Shown in pieces: positions 28,004-37,443 of a DNA stretch of 64,000 bases. A model generated the notes under the pieces. The model was not told where the DNA came from and did not search any database. It saw only the letters and a list, made by a program, of their open reading frames with translations. Source of the stretch: Microbacterium gorillae (GTDB taxonomy: Bacteria > Actinomycetota > Actinomycetes > Actinomycetales > Microbacteriaceae); contig NZ_LN648875.1 in NCBI RefSeq assembly GCF_000826185.2, forward strand, positions 616,356-680,355, written 5' to 3'. The translations under genes were made by a program, and so were the position numbers. How positions within the stretch are numbered: position 1 is the stretch's first letter; every line of letters starts with the position of its first letter.

Positions 28004-29137
28004 TCAGACGACTTCCGGGACGGCGGGACCGGGTTCGTCCGGTTCTCCCAGCCGCACCAGGACCACCCCGACGAGGATCAGGACCCCACCGAGCAGCTGC
28101 CACAGTCCCGGCAGCTGACCGAGCAGGAGCCACCCGAACAGCACCGCGGCGAGCACCTCACTGAGCGCCACGAACGCCGCGAGGCGCGAACCCAGCATGC
28201 GCGTGGACACGATGCCGAACACGTACGCGAGCGCGCCGGCGATCACCCCGATCGCGACGACCGGCACCCACCATGGCACAGTGCCGGTGAGGAAGGCGAC
28301 CTCCCCGGTGGTCACGGCGAACGGCAGGACGCCGAGGACGCAGGCCAGCGTCAGACCGATCGCGCCGACCAGCAGGCCGAACCCGGCCAGCGTGATCGGC
28401 GGGAGCGCCTGCTCGCCCTGCTGGGCGGACAGCACGAAGTACACCGCCGATCCGACCGTGGCCCCCATCGCCCACAGCACGCCGATCGGGTTCAGTGACA
28501 ACCCGGTGAAGACATCGAGCACGAGCACCAGGCCGCCGACCCCGGCCGGCGTGATGGGCGGGAGCCCCACCTCGCCCTCCGGGGCGGACAGCACGAAGTA
28601 CACCGCCGATCCGACCGTGGCCCCCATCGCCCACAGCACGCCGATCGGGTTCAGTGACAACCCGGTGAAGACATCGAGCACGAGCACCAGGCCGGCGATC
28701 GCGATCAGGCCACCGCCGATGGTGAGCGCCCGGGGCCGGTCGCCATGTCGCAACCACAGCCACAGGACGACCGCGACCGGAGACATGTACTCGATCAGCA
28801 GTGCCACGCCGACGTCCACCAGCGCGACGGCCTGGAAGTAGAACAGCTGCGTGGCACCGACGGCGAACGCGCCGTACAGAAGGAGAGTGAGGATGTTGGC
28901 CCGCACCAGGTGCCAGCGCCCACGCAGCGCGACGACCGCAGGGACCAGCAGCACCAGCGCGGCGACCCAGACGCGGGCGGTCACGGCCGCCCCCGGCGTC
29001 CATCCGGCGTCGATCAGCCCCCGCGCGAGCGCACCGGAGGTGCCGAAGCAGAGCGCGGTGAGCAGGGCCAGGACGAGGCCGAGCCGCAGGGCAGGACGAC
29101 GCGAGACCGCCGTTGACGGCCCATCGGGGAGGGTCAC
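28004..29137 (-). CDS. DMT-superfamily (EamA) transporter with an internal 53-residue duplication
   Basis: 377 residues, longer than the usual 290-330. The standard two EamA halves are interrupted near residues 150-260 by two almost identical copies of a 53-residue unit containing GLVLVLDVFTGLSLNPIGVLW and ATVGSAVYFVLSA. Removing one copy gives 324 residues. The unit holds about one and a half membrane helices, so the insertion should disturb topology; function is uncertain. GTG start 6 nt after TAACGT (29144-29149). It lies 32 bp behind a MarR gene that may control it. Confidence 0.9.
   Translation of the reverse strand: MTLPDGPSTAVSRRPALRLGLVLALLTALCFGTSGALARGLIDAGWTPGAAVTARVWVAALVLLVPAVVALRGRWHLVRANILTLLLYGAFAVGATQLFYFQAVALVDVGVALLIEYMSPVAVVLWLWLRHGDRPRALTIGGGLIAIAGLVLVLDVFTGLSLNPIGVLWAMGATVGSAVYFVLSAPEGEVGLPPITPAGVGGLVLVLDVFTGLSLNPIGVLWAMGATVGSAVYFVLSAQQGEQALPPITLAGFGLLVGAIGLTLACVLGVLPFAVTTGEVAFLTGTVPWWVPVVAIGVIAGALAYVFGIVSTRMLGSRLAAFVALSEVLAAVLFGWLLLGQLPGLWQLLGGVLILVGVVLVRLGEPDEPGPAVPEVV
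28423..28694. repeat. Tandem 159-bp direct repeat inside the EamA gene
   Basis: The 113-bp block 28423-28535 is identical to 28582-28694. The offset is 159 bp, exactly 53 codons. Similarity continues, less exact, to the left of each block (shared CTCGCCCT and GGGCGGGAGC). The frame is kept, and the spread of mismatches shows the duplication is not brand new. Confidence 0.95.
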
Positions 29138-29169
29138 GATCCGACGTTACCGGACCGGCACCGCGCCCG

Positions 29170-29700
29170 TCATTCGCCGGGTTCGGCGGCCTGTTCGACC
29201 TCGGTGAGCACGCGCTCGAGGAGGGCGGACAGTGCGGCCTGCTCCGCATCGTCGAGCCCCAGCAGGAGGTCGTGCTCGAACGTCATGCAGTCCGGGAACT
29301 CCCGGACCACGAGTTCACGCCCGCTCGGGGTGATCGACAGCAGCACGACGCGCCCGTCGCGGTCGTGCCGTTCGCGATTGATGAGCTCGAGCCGTTCCAG
29401 GTGGGCGGTGATCTTCGTCGCGGCCGCACCGGACACCCGGATCTCCGCGACCAGTTCGCTGGCACGCATCGGCCGCTCGGTGCGACTCAGAACGCACAGC
29501 ACCTCGAACTCGCTGCGCGTGAGCCCGACCTCGGCCAGCGTGCGGTCCCGACAGACGTCGGCGAGTGCGGCGATGCGTCCGATCCGCCCGAAGACCTCGA
29601 TCGAGCCGGTGTCGACGTCGGGCATGGTCTCAGACCAGCTCGAACGCAGACGCGTGATGCGATCCCCCTGGTCCGGCGGATCAATGATGATTCCGGACAT
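29170..29700 (-). CDS. MarR-family transcriptional regulator
   Basis: 176 residues. The winged helix is MRASELVAEIRVSGAAATKITAHLERLELINRE, with the wing RHDRDGRVVLLSITPSG. The N-terminal 30 residues (IIIDPPDQGDRITRLRSSW) are an unusual lead-in. ATG 6 nt after TAGCAT (29707-29712) suggests a leaderless message. It stands directly upstream of the EamA transporter, a common repressor-exporter pairing. Confidence 0.9.
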   Translation of the reverse strand: MSGIIIDPPDQGDRITRLRSSWSETMPDVDTGSIEVFGRIGRIAALADVCRDRTLAEVGLTRSEFEVLCVLSRTERPMRASELVAEIRVSGAAATKITAHLERLELINRERHDRDGRVVLLSITPSGRELVVREFPDCMTFEHDLLLGLDDAEQAALSALLERVLTEVEQAAEPGE

Positions 29701-29709
29701 GCCGTCATG

Positions 29710-31053
29710 CTAACGGAGCGGGTGCTTCACCGGTGTTGCATCGACACTCTGCATTTCCTCGGGCTGATCGGGGATGAGGTCGTTCGTCACGGCAATTCCC
29801 ACGGCATCCGGCGCCCGCCGGGGCGCCAACCGGGACAGGGCGCCGGCGGCGAGGCTGGCCAGCGCCTCCAACGGACCGCGTCGATGCAGCAGGACGAGCA
29901 CGAGTGCCAGCAGCAACAGCACCGCGACCTGCAACCCCCAGGCCCCGGGTCCGTACACGTACCAGGCGGAGGTCCGCGGGCCGCCGGCGATGCCGATGAC
30001 GGTCGCCGTGAGCAGGACGTGCAGGCAGTACATCGTCAGCGGCGCGGCACCGCCCGCCTGCACCCAGCGCGTGAGGAAGGATCGGCGTCCGGGACGATCC
30101 CACACGGCGGTGCAGAGGCCGATCACGACGGCGGCGATGCCGATCGTGCGCAGCAGGTCCCCCGGCGTCCCCGTGTGCGGAGCGGCCACGAGCTGCAGCC
30201 ACGGGTCCGCCGTGGGGGCGGCGCCGTAGCGCGAATCGGCGGGGTCGACGCCCGCCGGCAGTCCGGCGCCGAAAGCGGCGATCATCCCCGTGGACACCAC
30301 CATCGCGACGATCACGGCGATCACTCCCCCGGCGGCCAGCAGCAGGGCGGAGCGCCGAGCGGATCCGGCGGCACGGGCACGCAGCAGTCCGCGGGCGATC
30401 AGGATCCCGGCGAGCATGTAGACGACCCAGGTGATCACCGGGTACGTACCGGTGAACAGGACCGCTCGCAGCGCCTCCACCGGGTTCTCCGTCCAGACCC
30501 GAATGTCGAGGGAGTCCCCCTCCATCGGAGTGCTGAGACCCAGGCCCACGCGGATCGTGGCGTTCACGATTCCGCCCACGGCCCCCAGCACGACCGCGGC
30601 GGACGCCACGAGCCAGGACGGTGCGAGCAGGAAGGCCGCGGAGAGGATCATCGACACGCCGAAGGGGACCAGCACCACGAGGATCGGAGTGTGCACCAGC
30701 GGCAGCACCAGGCCGATGATGATCACCACCAGCGCTCGTCCGAGGACGCTCAGCAGCACACCGCCCGGCCCACGCGTCCGCGCCGCCGCTCGCGTGGACA
30801 GGACCAGGCTCACGCCGCCGATCACCGCGAACAGGGCCGCAGCGTTGCCCTCAACGCCCACACCCACGACCTCGGCGGCCTGCCCCGCGGGCGTGGTCGT
30901 GGGCGTGAAGATCAGCAGCGGTGTCCACAGATGAGCCGCCATCATGCCCAGGATCGCCAGGAAGCGGGCGATGTCCACTCCGACGATCCGACCGGTCACA
31001 TTTCGCGGATCACGACGCGTCGTGACCGTCCCCCCGGAAATCATGCGGTCCAT
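29710..31053 (-). CDS. DUF418 / heparan-acetyltransferase-like multi-pass membrane protein
   Basis: 447 residues with about 10 hydrophobic segments. The N-terminal RIVGVDIARFLAILGMMAAHLW is the family opening (DUF1624/YeiB-like). The C-terminal part holds the DUF418 block FLTRWVQAGGAAPLTMYCLHVLLTATVIG. Relatives are uncharacterised or transfer acyl groups across the membrane. The polar cytoplasmic tail ends in VDATPVKHPLR. The start could be any of several nearby methionines or valines. No operon partner is evident. Confidence 0.82.
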   Translation of the reverse strand: MDRMISGGTVTTRRDPRNVTGRIVGVDIARFLAILGMMAAHLWTPLLIFTPTTTPAGQAAEVVGVGVEGNAAALFAVIGGVSLVLSTRAAARTRGPGGVLLSVLGRALVVIIIGLVLPLVHTPILVVLVPFGVSMILSAAFLLAPSWLVASAAVVLGAVGGIVNATIRVGLGLSTPMEGDSLDIRVWTENPVEALRAVLFTGTYPVITWVVYMLAGILIARGLLRARAAGSARRSALLLAAGGVIAVIVAMVVSTGMIAAFGAGLPAGVDPADSRYGAAPTADPWLQLVAAPHTGTPGDLLRTIGIAAVVIGLCTAVWDRPGRRSFLTRWVQAGGAAPLTMYCLHVLLTATVIGIAGGPRTSAWYVYGPGAWGLQVAVLLLLALVLVLLHRRGPLEALASLAAGALSRLAPRRAPDAVGIAVTNDLIPDQPEEMQSVDATPVKHPLR

Positions 31054-31098
31054 GATGCCCGGTGCCGCCGCGGAACGGAACCGGGCTCGCCGAGACGG

Positions 31099-32730
31099 TC
31101 AGACTGCGGAGATCGGGGTGTCGGTCGCGATGGCCGCCCGCTCGTGGAAGCCGCGGCGCACGACCCGGTCCTCGGCGATCGACTTCTCGACCTCCTCGGC
31201 CTTCTCGTACAGCGTCTTGTCGCCGTGCGAGGTCAGCACCTTCACCAGCACGGGCAGCAGCTCGATCATGAAGAACAGCGCCGCGATGAGCCAGTGCGCC
31301 CAGCCCAGGGTCGGTTCCTTCTCGGACAGTCTGTTCAGTCCGGTGATCTGCGAGAGCAGGCCGACGGCGTCCGCATTGCCGGTGGCGACCGAGGCGGCAC
31401 GCGCGTTGTATGCCGCCAGCGCGGCATCGTACGACTTCTGCGCGGCCGGCAACTGGTCCTGGGCCTGCTGCCGGTTGGTCTTCTCAGACGCGCTCGCCGC
31501 GTCCTTGCCGCTGGTCTGGGCGGCGGTCAGAGCCGCCTGCGCATCACGAAGCTGTGCGGCCAGCGCGTCATACGTGGACTGCGCCTGCTGCAACTGCGCC
31601 TTGGCGGCGTCCGAGCTCGTGCCCTCGCCCGCCACACCGGTGCAGCCGGCCACCTCGGTTCCGCCGTTCAGCTCGCACTGATACATCTGCCGAGCCTGAT
31701 CGATGACCTTCTGCTGGTCCGCCATCTGCGAGGTGAGGCTGTCGACCGAGCTCTGCGCGGCCTTCTCCGTCGCCGTCGCGGAGTCCGCCCCGGCGACGAT
31801 TCCCGTGGCGGACTGGTTCTCCAGCGCCGCCACCTTCGCGGTCGCCGCGTCCAGCGCCTTCTTCTCCGGTCCGGTCTCCAGGGCCTTCTGGTCGGACAGG
31901 GACTGGGTGATGTTGGTCGAAGTCACCTCGCGCTGGATGTCGTTCTGGAAGATCTGCAGCACCAGCGGTTCGGCGACGACGATTCCGATGATCGCGGCCA
32001 TGATCACTCGGGGGATCGCGAGACCGATGAGCTTCCCGATTTGGCGGGTCGACTTCATCGTCGAGGTCAGGAAGCGGTCGAGGTTGAAGATGATGAGCGC
32101 CCAGATGATCGCCAACGGAATCGCCAGCCACACCGCCACGCGAACGCCGGTCAGCAGCGCGAAGAACATCGACAGCGCGGAGACGACCGCCGTGCCCAGG
32201 AGCACGAAGAACATCTGCACGTAGCGCGGAGTCTCGGTCGGGACCTGGTCGAGCACGGCGCCCTCGGCACCGCCGAGGATCGCCATCCGGCGCATCGGAC
32301 GCCGCGGGGCCCGCGGTTCGCGCGGAGCGCGAGCGAGGCGCTGGGCACGCGTGGCGGCCTCCACCGGCGCCGTGCGCGGAGCGGCCTCGTCGAACGCGGG
32401 ACGCTCGAACTCGCTCATCGGCAGAGTCTCGTAGGCCTCGGTCGGCTCACCGGCGCGCGGCTCGAAGGCGTCCGTGATGAACTCCGGTTCGAGCGGTTCG
32501 GTCGCCGACGTCGCACCGATCGGTCCGGTGGGCTCAGTGTCGGCGAAGTCCTCCGCCTGCAGGCGGTCGAGGTCGCTCAGCTCAGCGGGGTCCACCTCGG
32601 TCGCGCTGCCGGTGGCGTCCGGGATGAAGGTGCGCTGGAACTCCATCGGCTCCTGCTGCTCGGCCGTGGTGTCGAACTCGATACGACCCTGAGATCCCAT
32701 GCGGCCGGGCCGGTGATCGGAAAAAGACAT
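31099..32730 (-). CDS. DUF4407 membrane protein with long coiled coil
   Basis: 543 residues. The first about 170 are acidic and disordered, ending in an Arg/Pro-rich patch (RAPREPRAPRRPMRR). Two close helices follow (about 195-240), then a helix at about 265. A long Ala/Gln-rich coiled coil (about 290-440) contains a pair of cysteines (YQCELNG, VAGCTG). A last helix (WLIAALFFMIELLPVLVKVL) precedes a basic tail. The shape matches DUF4407. Function is unknown; an envelope-spanning structural or sensing role is a guess. TACCCT (32737-32742) sits 6 nt before the ATG. Confidence 0.88.
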   Translation of the reverse strand: MSFSDHRPGRMGSQGRIEFDTTAEQQEPMEFQRTFIPDATGSATEVDPAELSDLDRLQAEDFADTEPTGPIGATSATEPLEPEFITDAFEPRAGEPTEAYETLPMSEFERPAFDEAAPRTAPVEAATRAQRLARAPREPRAPRRPMRRMAILGGAEGAVLDQVPTETPRYVQMFFVLLGTAVVSALSMFFALLTGVRVAVWLAIPLAIIWALIIFNLDRFLTSTMKSTRQIGKLIGLAIPRVIMAAIIGIVVAEPLVLQIFQNDIQREVTSTNITQSLSDQKALETGPEKKALDAATAKVAALENQSATGIVAGADSATATEKAAQSSVDSLTSQMADQQKVIDQARQMYQCELNGGTEVAGCTGVAGEGTSSDAAKAQLQQAQSTYDALAAQLRDAQAALTAAQTSGKDAASASEKTNRQQAQDQLPAAQKSYDAALAAYNARAASVATGNADAVGLLSQITGLNRLSEKEPTLGWAHWLIAALFFMIELLPVLVKVLTSHGDKTLYEKAEEVEKSIAEDRVVRRGFHERAAIATDTPISAV

Positions 32731-32809
32731 TCGTCAAGGGTAGAACGAGGCGCCTGGGCGTCCCGTGCGAGCAGCCCCAGAGCACGCCCAGCGCGAACCC
32801 GCTGCGGCG

Positions 32810-34180
32810 TCAGACACCGATCGGGAACGTGCGGTGCTCGGGCCCCTCCTTACGGGCGTGCATCTGCTCCTCGTCATCGAGCCAATTCGGTCCGTGGTTG
32901 CGCAGCAGCACGATGTACACGATGAGCGAGATGAGGATCGCCGCCGTCACGTAGATCGCGAACAGCGGCACGACGCCACCCTTGTTGGCGGCCGCGTAGA
33001 GCAGCGGAGCCGTTCCGCCGAAGATCGAGTTCGCCATCGCGTAGCCGAAACCGACGCCGAGCGCGCGGATGTGGGTCGGCAGCATGGAGGCCTTCACGAT
33101 CGCGTTGATCGAGGTGTACCCGGTGATGATCACGAACCCGACCAGCAGAATCGCGAACGCTCCGAGCGCGTTCGTCACGGTCGGCAGCACCAGGATCAGG
33201 ACCCAGCTGAACAGGACACCGCCCACGCCGAAGAAGATCAGCACCGGCTTGCGCCCGATGCGGTCCGAGATCCACCCTCCCAGCGGCTGCAGCAGCATCA
33301 GGATGATCAGGGCGACGAGCGTGATGACACCGCCGAGCACGGCGTTCTTGCCCGCGAACGTCGTCTTCAGGATGGTGGGCGCATTGACGGTGTAGGTGTA
33401 GAAGGCGACCGTCCCGCCCATCGTGACCAGGAACACCGCGAGCAGCTCTCGCCAGTAGTTCCCGAGCAGTTCCCGCATCGACCCGCTCCGGCGAACCTTC
33501 CCGGCCCGGATGTCGGTCAGCGACTCGGCGGTGAGCGACTCGTCCATCGTGCGGCGCAACCAGAGCACGACCAGCGCGCCCACGGCGCCGATGCCGAACG
33601 CAACGCGCCAGCCCCACTCGGCGATGGCGTCCGACCCCCACCCGGTGAGCATGATCAGCCACACCGCCTGGGCGAGCACCTGACCGCCGACGAGGGTCAC
33701 GTACTGGAACGAGGACAGGAAGCCGCGGTGCGATTTCACCGCCGCCTCGGACATGTAGGTCGCGGACGTTCCGTACTCGCCGCCGGTCGCGAGGCCCTGC
33801 ACCAGGCGACACAGGACGAGGATGACCGCGGCCCAGACGCCGATCGTCTCCCGTGTCGGGGTGACCGCGATCACGAGTGAGCAGGCGGCCATGATCGACA
33901 CCGACACCGACAGCGAAGCGCGTCTGCCGCGCCGGTCCGCGAACCGCCCGAACAGCCACGAACCCACCGGGCGCATCAGGAAGGTGACGGCGAAGATGGC
34001 CCAGATGTAGATCTGCGAGTTCGAGTCATCGGCAGCGAAGAACTTCGTCTCGAACGCCGCGGCGAACGTGGAGTAGACGTAGACGTCGTACCACTCGACG
34101 AGGTTTCCGGCGGAGCCCTTGATGGTGTTGGACACCGAACGCCGGAGGCTCTCCGGGCGGTGGGAGGTGATCACGGTCAT
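32810..34180 (-). CDS. MFS transporter, metabolite:H+ symporter (KgtP/ProP-like) family
   Basis: 456 residues, 12 membrane segments. Family marks are EWYDVYVYSTFAAAFETKFF at the first helix, RPVGSWLFGRFADRRGRR between helices 2 and 3, LVQGLATGGEYGTSATYMSE, and the second-half ISDRIGRKP. Relatives import organic acids such as 2-oxoglutarate, or osmolytes. The ATG at 34180 follows TACGGT (34188-34193) by 7 nt; a longer reading has no hydrophobic content and runs into the rlmN end. Confidence 0.92.
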   Translation of the reverse strand: MTVITSHRPESLRRSVSNTIKGSAGNLVEWYDVYVYSTFAAAFETKFFAADDSNSQIYIWAIFAVTFLMRPVGSWLFGRFADRRGRRASLSVSVSIMAACSLVIAVTPTRETIGVWAAVILVLCRLVQGLATGGEYGTSATYMSEAAVKSHRGFLSSFQYVTLVGGQVLAQAVWLIMLTGWGSDAIAEWGWRVAFGIGAVGALVVLWLRRTMDESLTAESLTDIRAGKVRRSGSMRELLGNYWRELLAVFLVTMGGTVAFYTYTVNAPTILKTTFAGKNAVLGGVITLVALIILMLLQPLGGWISDRIGRKPVLIFFGVGGVLFSWVLILVLPTVTNALGAFAILLVGFVIITGYTSINAIVKASMLPTHIRALGVGFGYAMANSIFGGTAPLLYAAANKGGVVPLFAIYVTAAILISLIVYIVLLRNHGPNWLDDEEQMHARKEGPEHRTFPIGV

Positions 34181-34206
34181 GATCGGCACCGTACGCCGAT
34201 GGGCAT

Positions 34207-34229
34207 GGTGCGCAAGGGGGTTGTGCACC
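34207..34229 (-). terminator. Hairpin between rlmN and the MHS transporter
   Basis: GGTGCGCAA (34207-34215) faces TTGTGCACC (34221-34229) with one wobble and a GGGGG loop, 17 bp beyond the rlmN stop. It may terminate rlmN or lie over the -35 of the transporter. Confidence 0.5.
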
Positions 34230-34245
34230 GCCCGCGCGGATGCGA

Positions 34246-35490
34246 TCAGACGATGGGGGCGGCCTCCGCCGCGGCCTTGTCGTCCTCGGTGGCCACGAGC
34301 TGGCCGCACGCGCCGTCGATGTCCTTGCCCCGGGTGTCCCGGATCGTCGTCGGGATTCCGGCATCGTTCAGCCGCCGAACGAACTCGTTCTGCACGGCCA
34401 CATCGGACGAGGTCCACACCGATCCGGGCGTCGGGTTCAGCGGAATCGGGTTGACGTGCACCCACCCGCGACCGCGAGCGTTCAGCTTCTTGGCGAGCAG
34501 GTCCGCGCGCCAGGGGTGGTCGTTCATGTCCTTGATGAGGGCGTACTCGATCGAGACACGACGCTTGGTCTTCTCGAAGTACTCGCGGGCCGCGTCCAGG
34601 GCCTCATCGACCTTCCACCGCGAGTTGACCGGAATGAGCTCGTCGCGCAGTTCGTCATCCGGCGCGTGCAACGACAGCGCGAACGTCACCGGGATGTCCT
34701 CATCCGCGAGCTTGCGAATCGCCGGCACCAGACCGACCGTGGACACGGTGATGCCGCGCGCGGACATCCCCAGCCCCTCCGGCTGCGGCGCGACCATGGT
34801 CTTGACCGCGTGCATGACGCGGTTGTAGTTGGCCAGCGGCTCACCCATCCCCATGAAGACGATGTTGGACACCCGCTCCATCGAGTGGTCGTCCTTCTTC
34901 TTTCCCCCGAGCTCACCGTTCGCGATGACGCGGTTGGCGCGCACCACCTGCTCGAGGATCTCCGCAGCGGACATGTTGCGCGTCAGCCCCGCCTGCCCGG
35001 TGGCGCAGAACGGGCAGTTCATGCCACAGCCGGCCTGGCTCGACACGCACAGCGTGATTCGGCCCGGGTAGCGCATCAGCACCGACTCGACGAGCGCACC
35101 GTCGTGCAGGCGCCAGAGGAACTTGATGGTGTCGCCCTTGTCCGTCGCGAGTCGGCGGACCTCGGTCAGGAGGTTCGGCATGAGCCCGTACACGAGCTCC
35201 TCCCGACCCGCCTGCGGCAGGTCGGTCATGTCCACGGGGTCTGAGGTGTAGTGCGTGAAGTAGTGCGTGGCGAGCTGCTTCGCCCGGAAACCGGGGAAAC
35301 CGAGCTCCTTCACGCGGGCGACCCGCTCCTCCGGCGTGAAGTCCGCGAGGTGCACGGGCGGCTTGCCCCGCTTCGGGCTGGCGAACTGCAACGCGGGGCG
35401 TCCTTCGCCGTCGAGCTTCTGCGACCATCCCTCGGTGCGAGGGCGCACCTGCCGACCGGTGGCGCGAACGGTTCCCTGCTCAGAAGTCAT
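34246..35490 (-). CDS. rlmN: 23S rRNA (adenine2503-C2)-methyltransferase
   Basis: Radical-SAM enzyme that methylates A2503 of 23S rRNA and also some tRNAs. 414 residues. The cluster-binding motif is [12 protein letters not shown] and the SAM region is [13 protein letters not shown]. The second catalytic cysteine lies in DIDGACGQL near the C-terminus. The first about 40 residues are a basic extension common in actinobacterial RlmN. ATG 7 nt after TATCCT (35498-35503). Confidence 0.97.
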   Translation of the reverse strand: MTSEQGTVRATGRQVRPRTEGWSQKLDGEGRPALQFASPKRGKPPVHLADFTPEERVARVKELGFPGFRAKQLATHYFTHYTSDPVDMTDLPQAGREELVYGLMPNLLTEVRRLATDKGDTIKFLWRLHDGALVESVLMRYPGRITLCVSSQAGCGMNCPFCATGQAGLTRNMSAAEILEQVVRANRVIANGELGGKKKDDHSMERVSNIVFMGMGEPLANYNRVMHAVKTMVAPQPEGLGMSARGITVSTVGLVPAIRKLADEDIPVTFALSLHAPDDELRDELIPVNSRWKVDEALDAAREYFEKTKRRVSIEYALIKDMNDHPWRADLLAKKLNARGRGWVHVNPIPLNPTPGSVWTSSDVAVQNEFVRRLNDAGIPTTIRDTRGKDIDGACGQLVATEDDKAAAEAAPIV

Positions 35491-35629
35491 GTATTCCAGG
35501 ATACGGGGATCGGACTGGACGATCAGTGGATGCGGAATTGTCGCCTTACGGCGGAATACGAGTGCGTTCCGGGGGCGCGTCGGCTAGCTTGGAGGGGTTC
35601 TCGCACGCACTCCATCGGAGGGAAACACC

Positions 35630-36526
35630 ATGACCGGACCGGAGAACCCGACCGAAGGCACGGACGGGACGCAGGACCCCAACCCGTTCACGCCGCCCAC
35701 GACCGACGACGCCCAGCAGGCTGCGGACGACGCCGGCAGCGCCGCGTCGGAGACCGCTGCGGCTCCGCCCGCCGCTGACCCCTACGCGGCACCGGCCGCT
35801 GACGACGCGGCATCGGCGAACCCGTACGAGACCGCTGGTTCTTCCGAGACCGCCGACGACGCGGCGGGCACGTCCAGCCCGTACGAGCAGCCGTCCGTGG
35901 ACACGACGGGTGAGGCGCCCGCCGCCGACCCGAATGGCCAGGCACCGGCCGCTGACCCCTACGGCCAGGCACCGGCCGCCGACCCCTACGGGCAGGCTCC
36001 CGCCGCTGACCCCTATGGGCAGGCTCCCGCCGCTGACCCGTACGGCCAGCCGCAGTACGGCCAGCAGCCACCGGCCGACCCGTATGGGCAGCCGCAGTAC
36101 GGCCAGCCGACCGCAGCGCCGTACGGCCAGCCCGCCGGTGACCCCTACGCCCAGCCGGGGCAGCAGTACGGCTACGCCGCCGCACCGGGTGGTTACGGCC
36201 CGCCGACCGAGGCGGAGATCAACGACATCACGCTGAACCTCTGGCTGTCGGTGTTCTTCGGCTGGATCCCGGCGCTGATCTTCTACGTGATCCGCAAGGA
36301 CACCGCGACGCCGTTGGCCCGCAAGGCCTACGCGGACAACCTCAACTGGCAGCTGGTCGCGCTGATCATCTACTTCGCGTCCTACATCCTGATGTTCGTG
36401 TTCATCGGGTTCATCACGATCCTGCTGCCGTTCGTGATCTCGTTGATCATCGCGATCACGGTGCCCGGTCAGCTGCGCGCCGGCCAGCCGGGCAAGTTCA
36501 TCATGGCCCCGAGCTGGGTCAAGTAA
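35630..36526 (+). CDS. DUF4870 membrane protein with a repetitive Pro/Gly/Tyr-rich N-terminal domain
   Basis: 298 residues. The first about 190 are low-complexity: acidic at the start, then four tandem QAPAADPYG units and further PYGQPQYGQ-like repeats. The C-terminal about 100 residues hold three to four hydrophobic segments with LARKAYADNLNWQLVALIIYF, the DUF4870 signature (a Tic20-like small membrane domain). Function unknown. The tail resembles the disordered cytoplasmic tails of other actinobacterial envelope proteins. GGAGGGAAACACC is a good ribosome site, and TAGCTT stands near 35584. Confidence 0.88.
   Translation: MTGPENPTEGTDGTQDPNPFTPPTTDDAQQAADDAGSAASETAAAPPAADPYAAPAADDAASANPYETAGSSETADDAAGTSSPYEQPSVDTTGEAPAADPNGQAPAADPYGQAPAADPYGQAPAADPYGQAPAADPYGQPQYGQQPPADPYGQPQYGQPTAAPYGQPAGDPYAQPGQQYGYAAAPGGYGPPTEAEINDITLNLWLSVFFGWIPALIFYVIRKDTATPLARKAYADNLNWQLVALIIYFASYILMFVFIGFITILLPFVISLIIAITVPGQLRAGQPGKFIMAPSWVK
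35936..36043 (+). repeat. Four in-frame 27-bp units coding QAPAADPYG
   Basis: Units at 35936, 35963, 35990 and 36017 are nearly identical, with a few synonymous differences. Copy number is likely to vary between strains. Confidence 0.9.
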
Positions 36527-36530
36527 CCCA

Positions 36531-36601
36531 CCGAGACACCCGGGCCCGTCCGCGGCATTCCGCAACGCGCGGTACCTCGGACGGGCCCGGGTGTTCTGCG
36601 G
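36531..36601. terminator. Bidirectional palindrome (dispersed family copy C)
   Basis: ACACCCGGGCCCGTCCG on the left (ending 36552) pairs perfectly with its complement starting at 36578. It lies between convergent genes ending at 36526 and 36614. The GAGACACCC...GTCCG layout is shared with copies at 13.8 and 40.5 kb. Confidence 0.7.
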
Positions 36602-36613
36602 TCCGGTGGCGCG

Positions 36614-37402
36614 TCAGCGCGGGGCGTCCTCGGCGAGAAAGCCCCAGCGTCCGGCACGGAAGTCGAAGGACCAATCGGCCTGAGCGATCGCCGGCCAGCC
36701 CAGGATCACGGTGAACTCCGGGTCCCCGTCCGGACGCATCGGCGCGAGGTCGACCACGGCGGCGAGGCTGGGTGCGAAGCGGCGTCCGAAGATCGTGAAC
36801 GTCGGGAGCATCACCATCTCACTTGACGCGCTGACTCCGGCGGCGTCGGTTCCTGTCGAGATCCCGGCGGGCCGGAACAGCTCCGGCCGTGACGCCACGA
36901 TCCCCGCGTCGACGAGGGACACGCTGGCCCCGGTGTCCCACACCGCGAGCGCGTCCGTCTGTCCCCCGAGGACGAGTTCGAGGAAGACGTGGGACCGCGA
37001 CGGCAGCGTCAGCTCGTGGACCTCCGGCACCGCGGCGTCCCCGTCGAGCTCCAGCTCCCGGGAGGACGTGCGGAGATCGAGACGGTGCCGCCGCAGCACG
37101 TCCATGCCGAGGAGCCCGTCGCCGTCCGCACGCACGCCAGCGGTGAGGCCCGTCACCTCGACCTCGCCGAGCCGGACGGACGGCACCAGGACCGAACGTG
37201 CATCCACCTGACCCAGCGCGCCGCGCACGGTCGACGTTCCGGCGTCCTCGAACGCGGTGGCGTCCCCCGCGGGGACGGACGTCCGCGCGGCACCGGTGTC
37301 CAGCACCATGCGGACCTCCCGTCCGGCCACGGTGACGGGCAGGACGGGAACGAAGCCGTCCCCCTCCGCATCGGCTTCGATGGTCAGGGGAACGATGGTC
37401 AT
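36614..37402 (-). CDS. Retropepsin-like aspartic protease with two DTGA lobes in one chain
   Basis: 262 residues, no signal peptide. Two similar halves each hold an aspartyl-protease active site: MVLDTGAART (Asp35) and AVWDTGASVS (Asp156). Each is followed by the hydrophobic LG-motif that closes a lobe, LLGMDVLRRHRLDL and VILGWPAIAQADWSFDF. Bacterial retropepsin-like proteins usually carry one such lobe and dimerise, so a fused pair gives a pepsin-like enzyme in a single chain. Substrate unknown, probably cytoplasmic. TAGCGT (37409-37414) 6 nt before ATG. Confidence 0.8.
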   Translation of the reverse strand: MTIVPLTIEADAEGDGFVPVLPVTVAGREVRMVLDTGAARTSVPAGDATAFEDAGTSTVRGALGQVDARSVLVPSVRLGEVEVTGLTAGVRADGDGLLGMDVLRRHRLDLRTSSRELELDGDAAVPEVHELTLPSRSHVFLELVLGGQTDALAVWDTGASVSLVDAGIVASRPELFRPAGISTGTDAAGVSASSEMVMLPTFTIFGRRFAPSLAAVVDLAPMRPDGDPEFTVILGWPAIAQADWSFDFRAGRWGFLAEDAPR

Positions 37403-37443
37403 GGCGTCACGCTAACGCGGGCGTCACTCCCACGGAAGACCGC

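Noticed and set aside
29113..32925. 1,270-codon open frame on the plus strand
   Set aside because: Covers four real minus-strand genes (EamA, MarR, DUF418, DUF4407); composition is that of a shadow frame.
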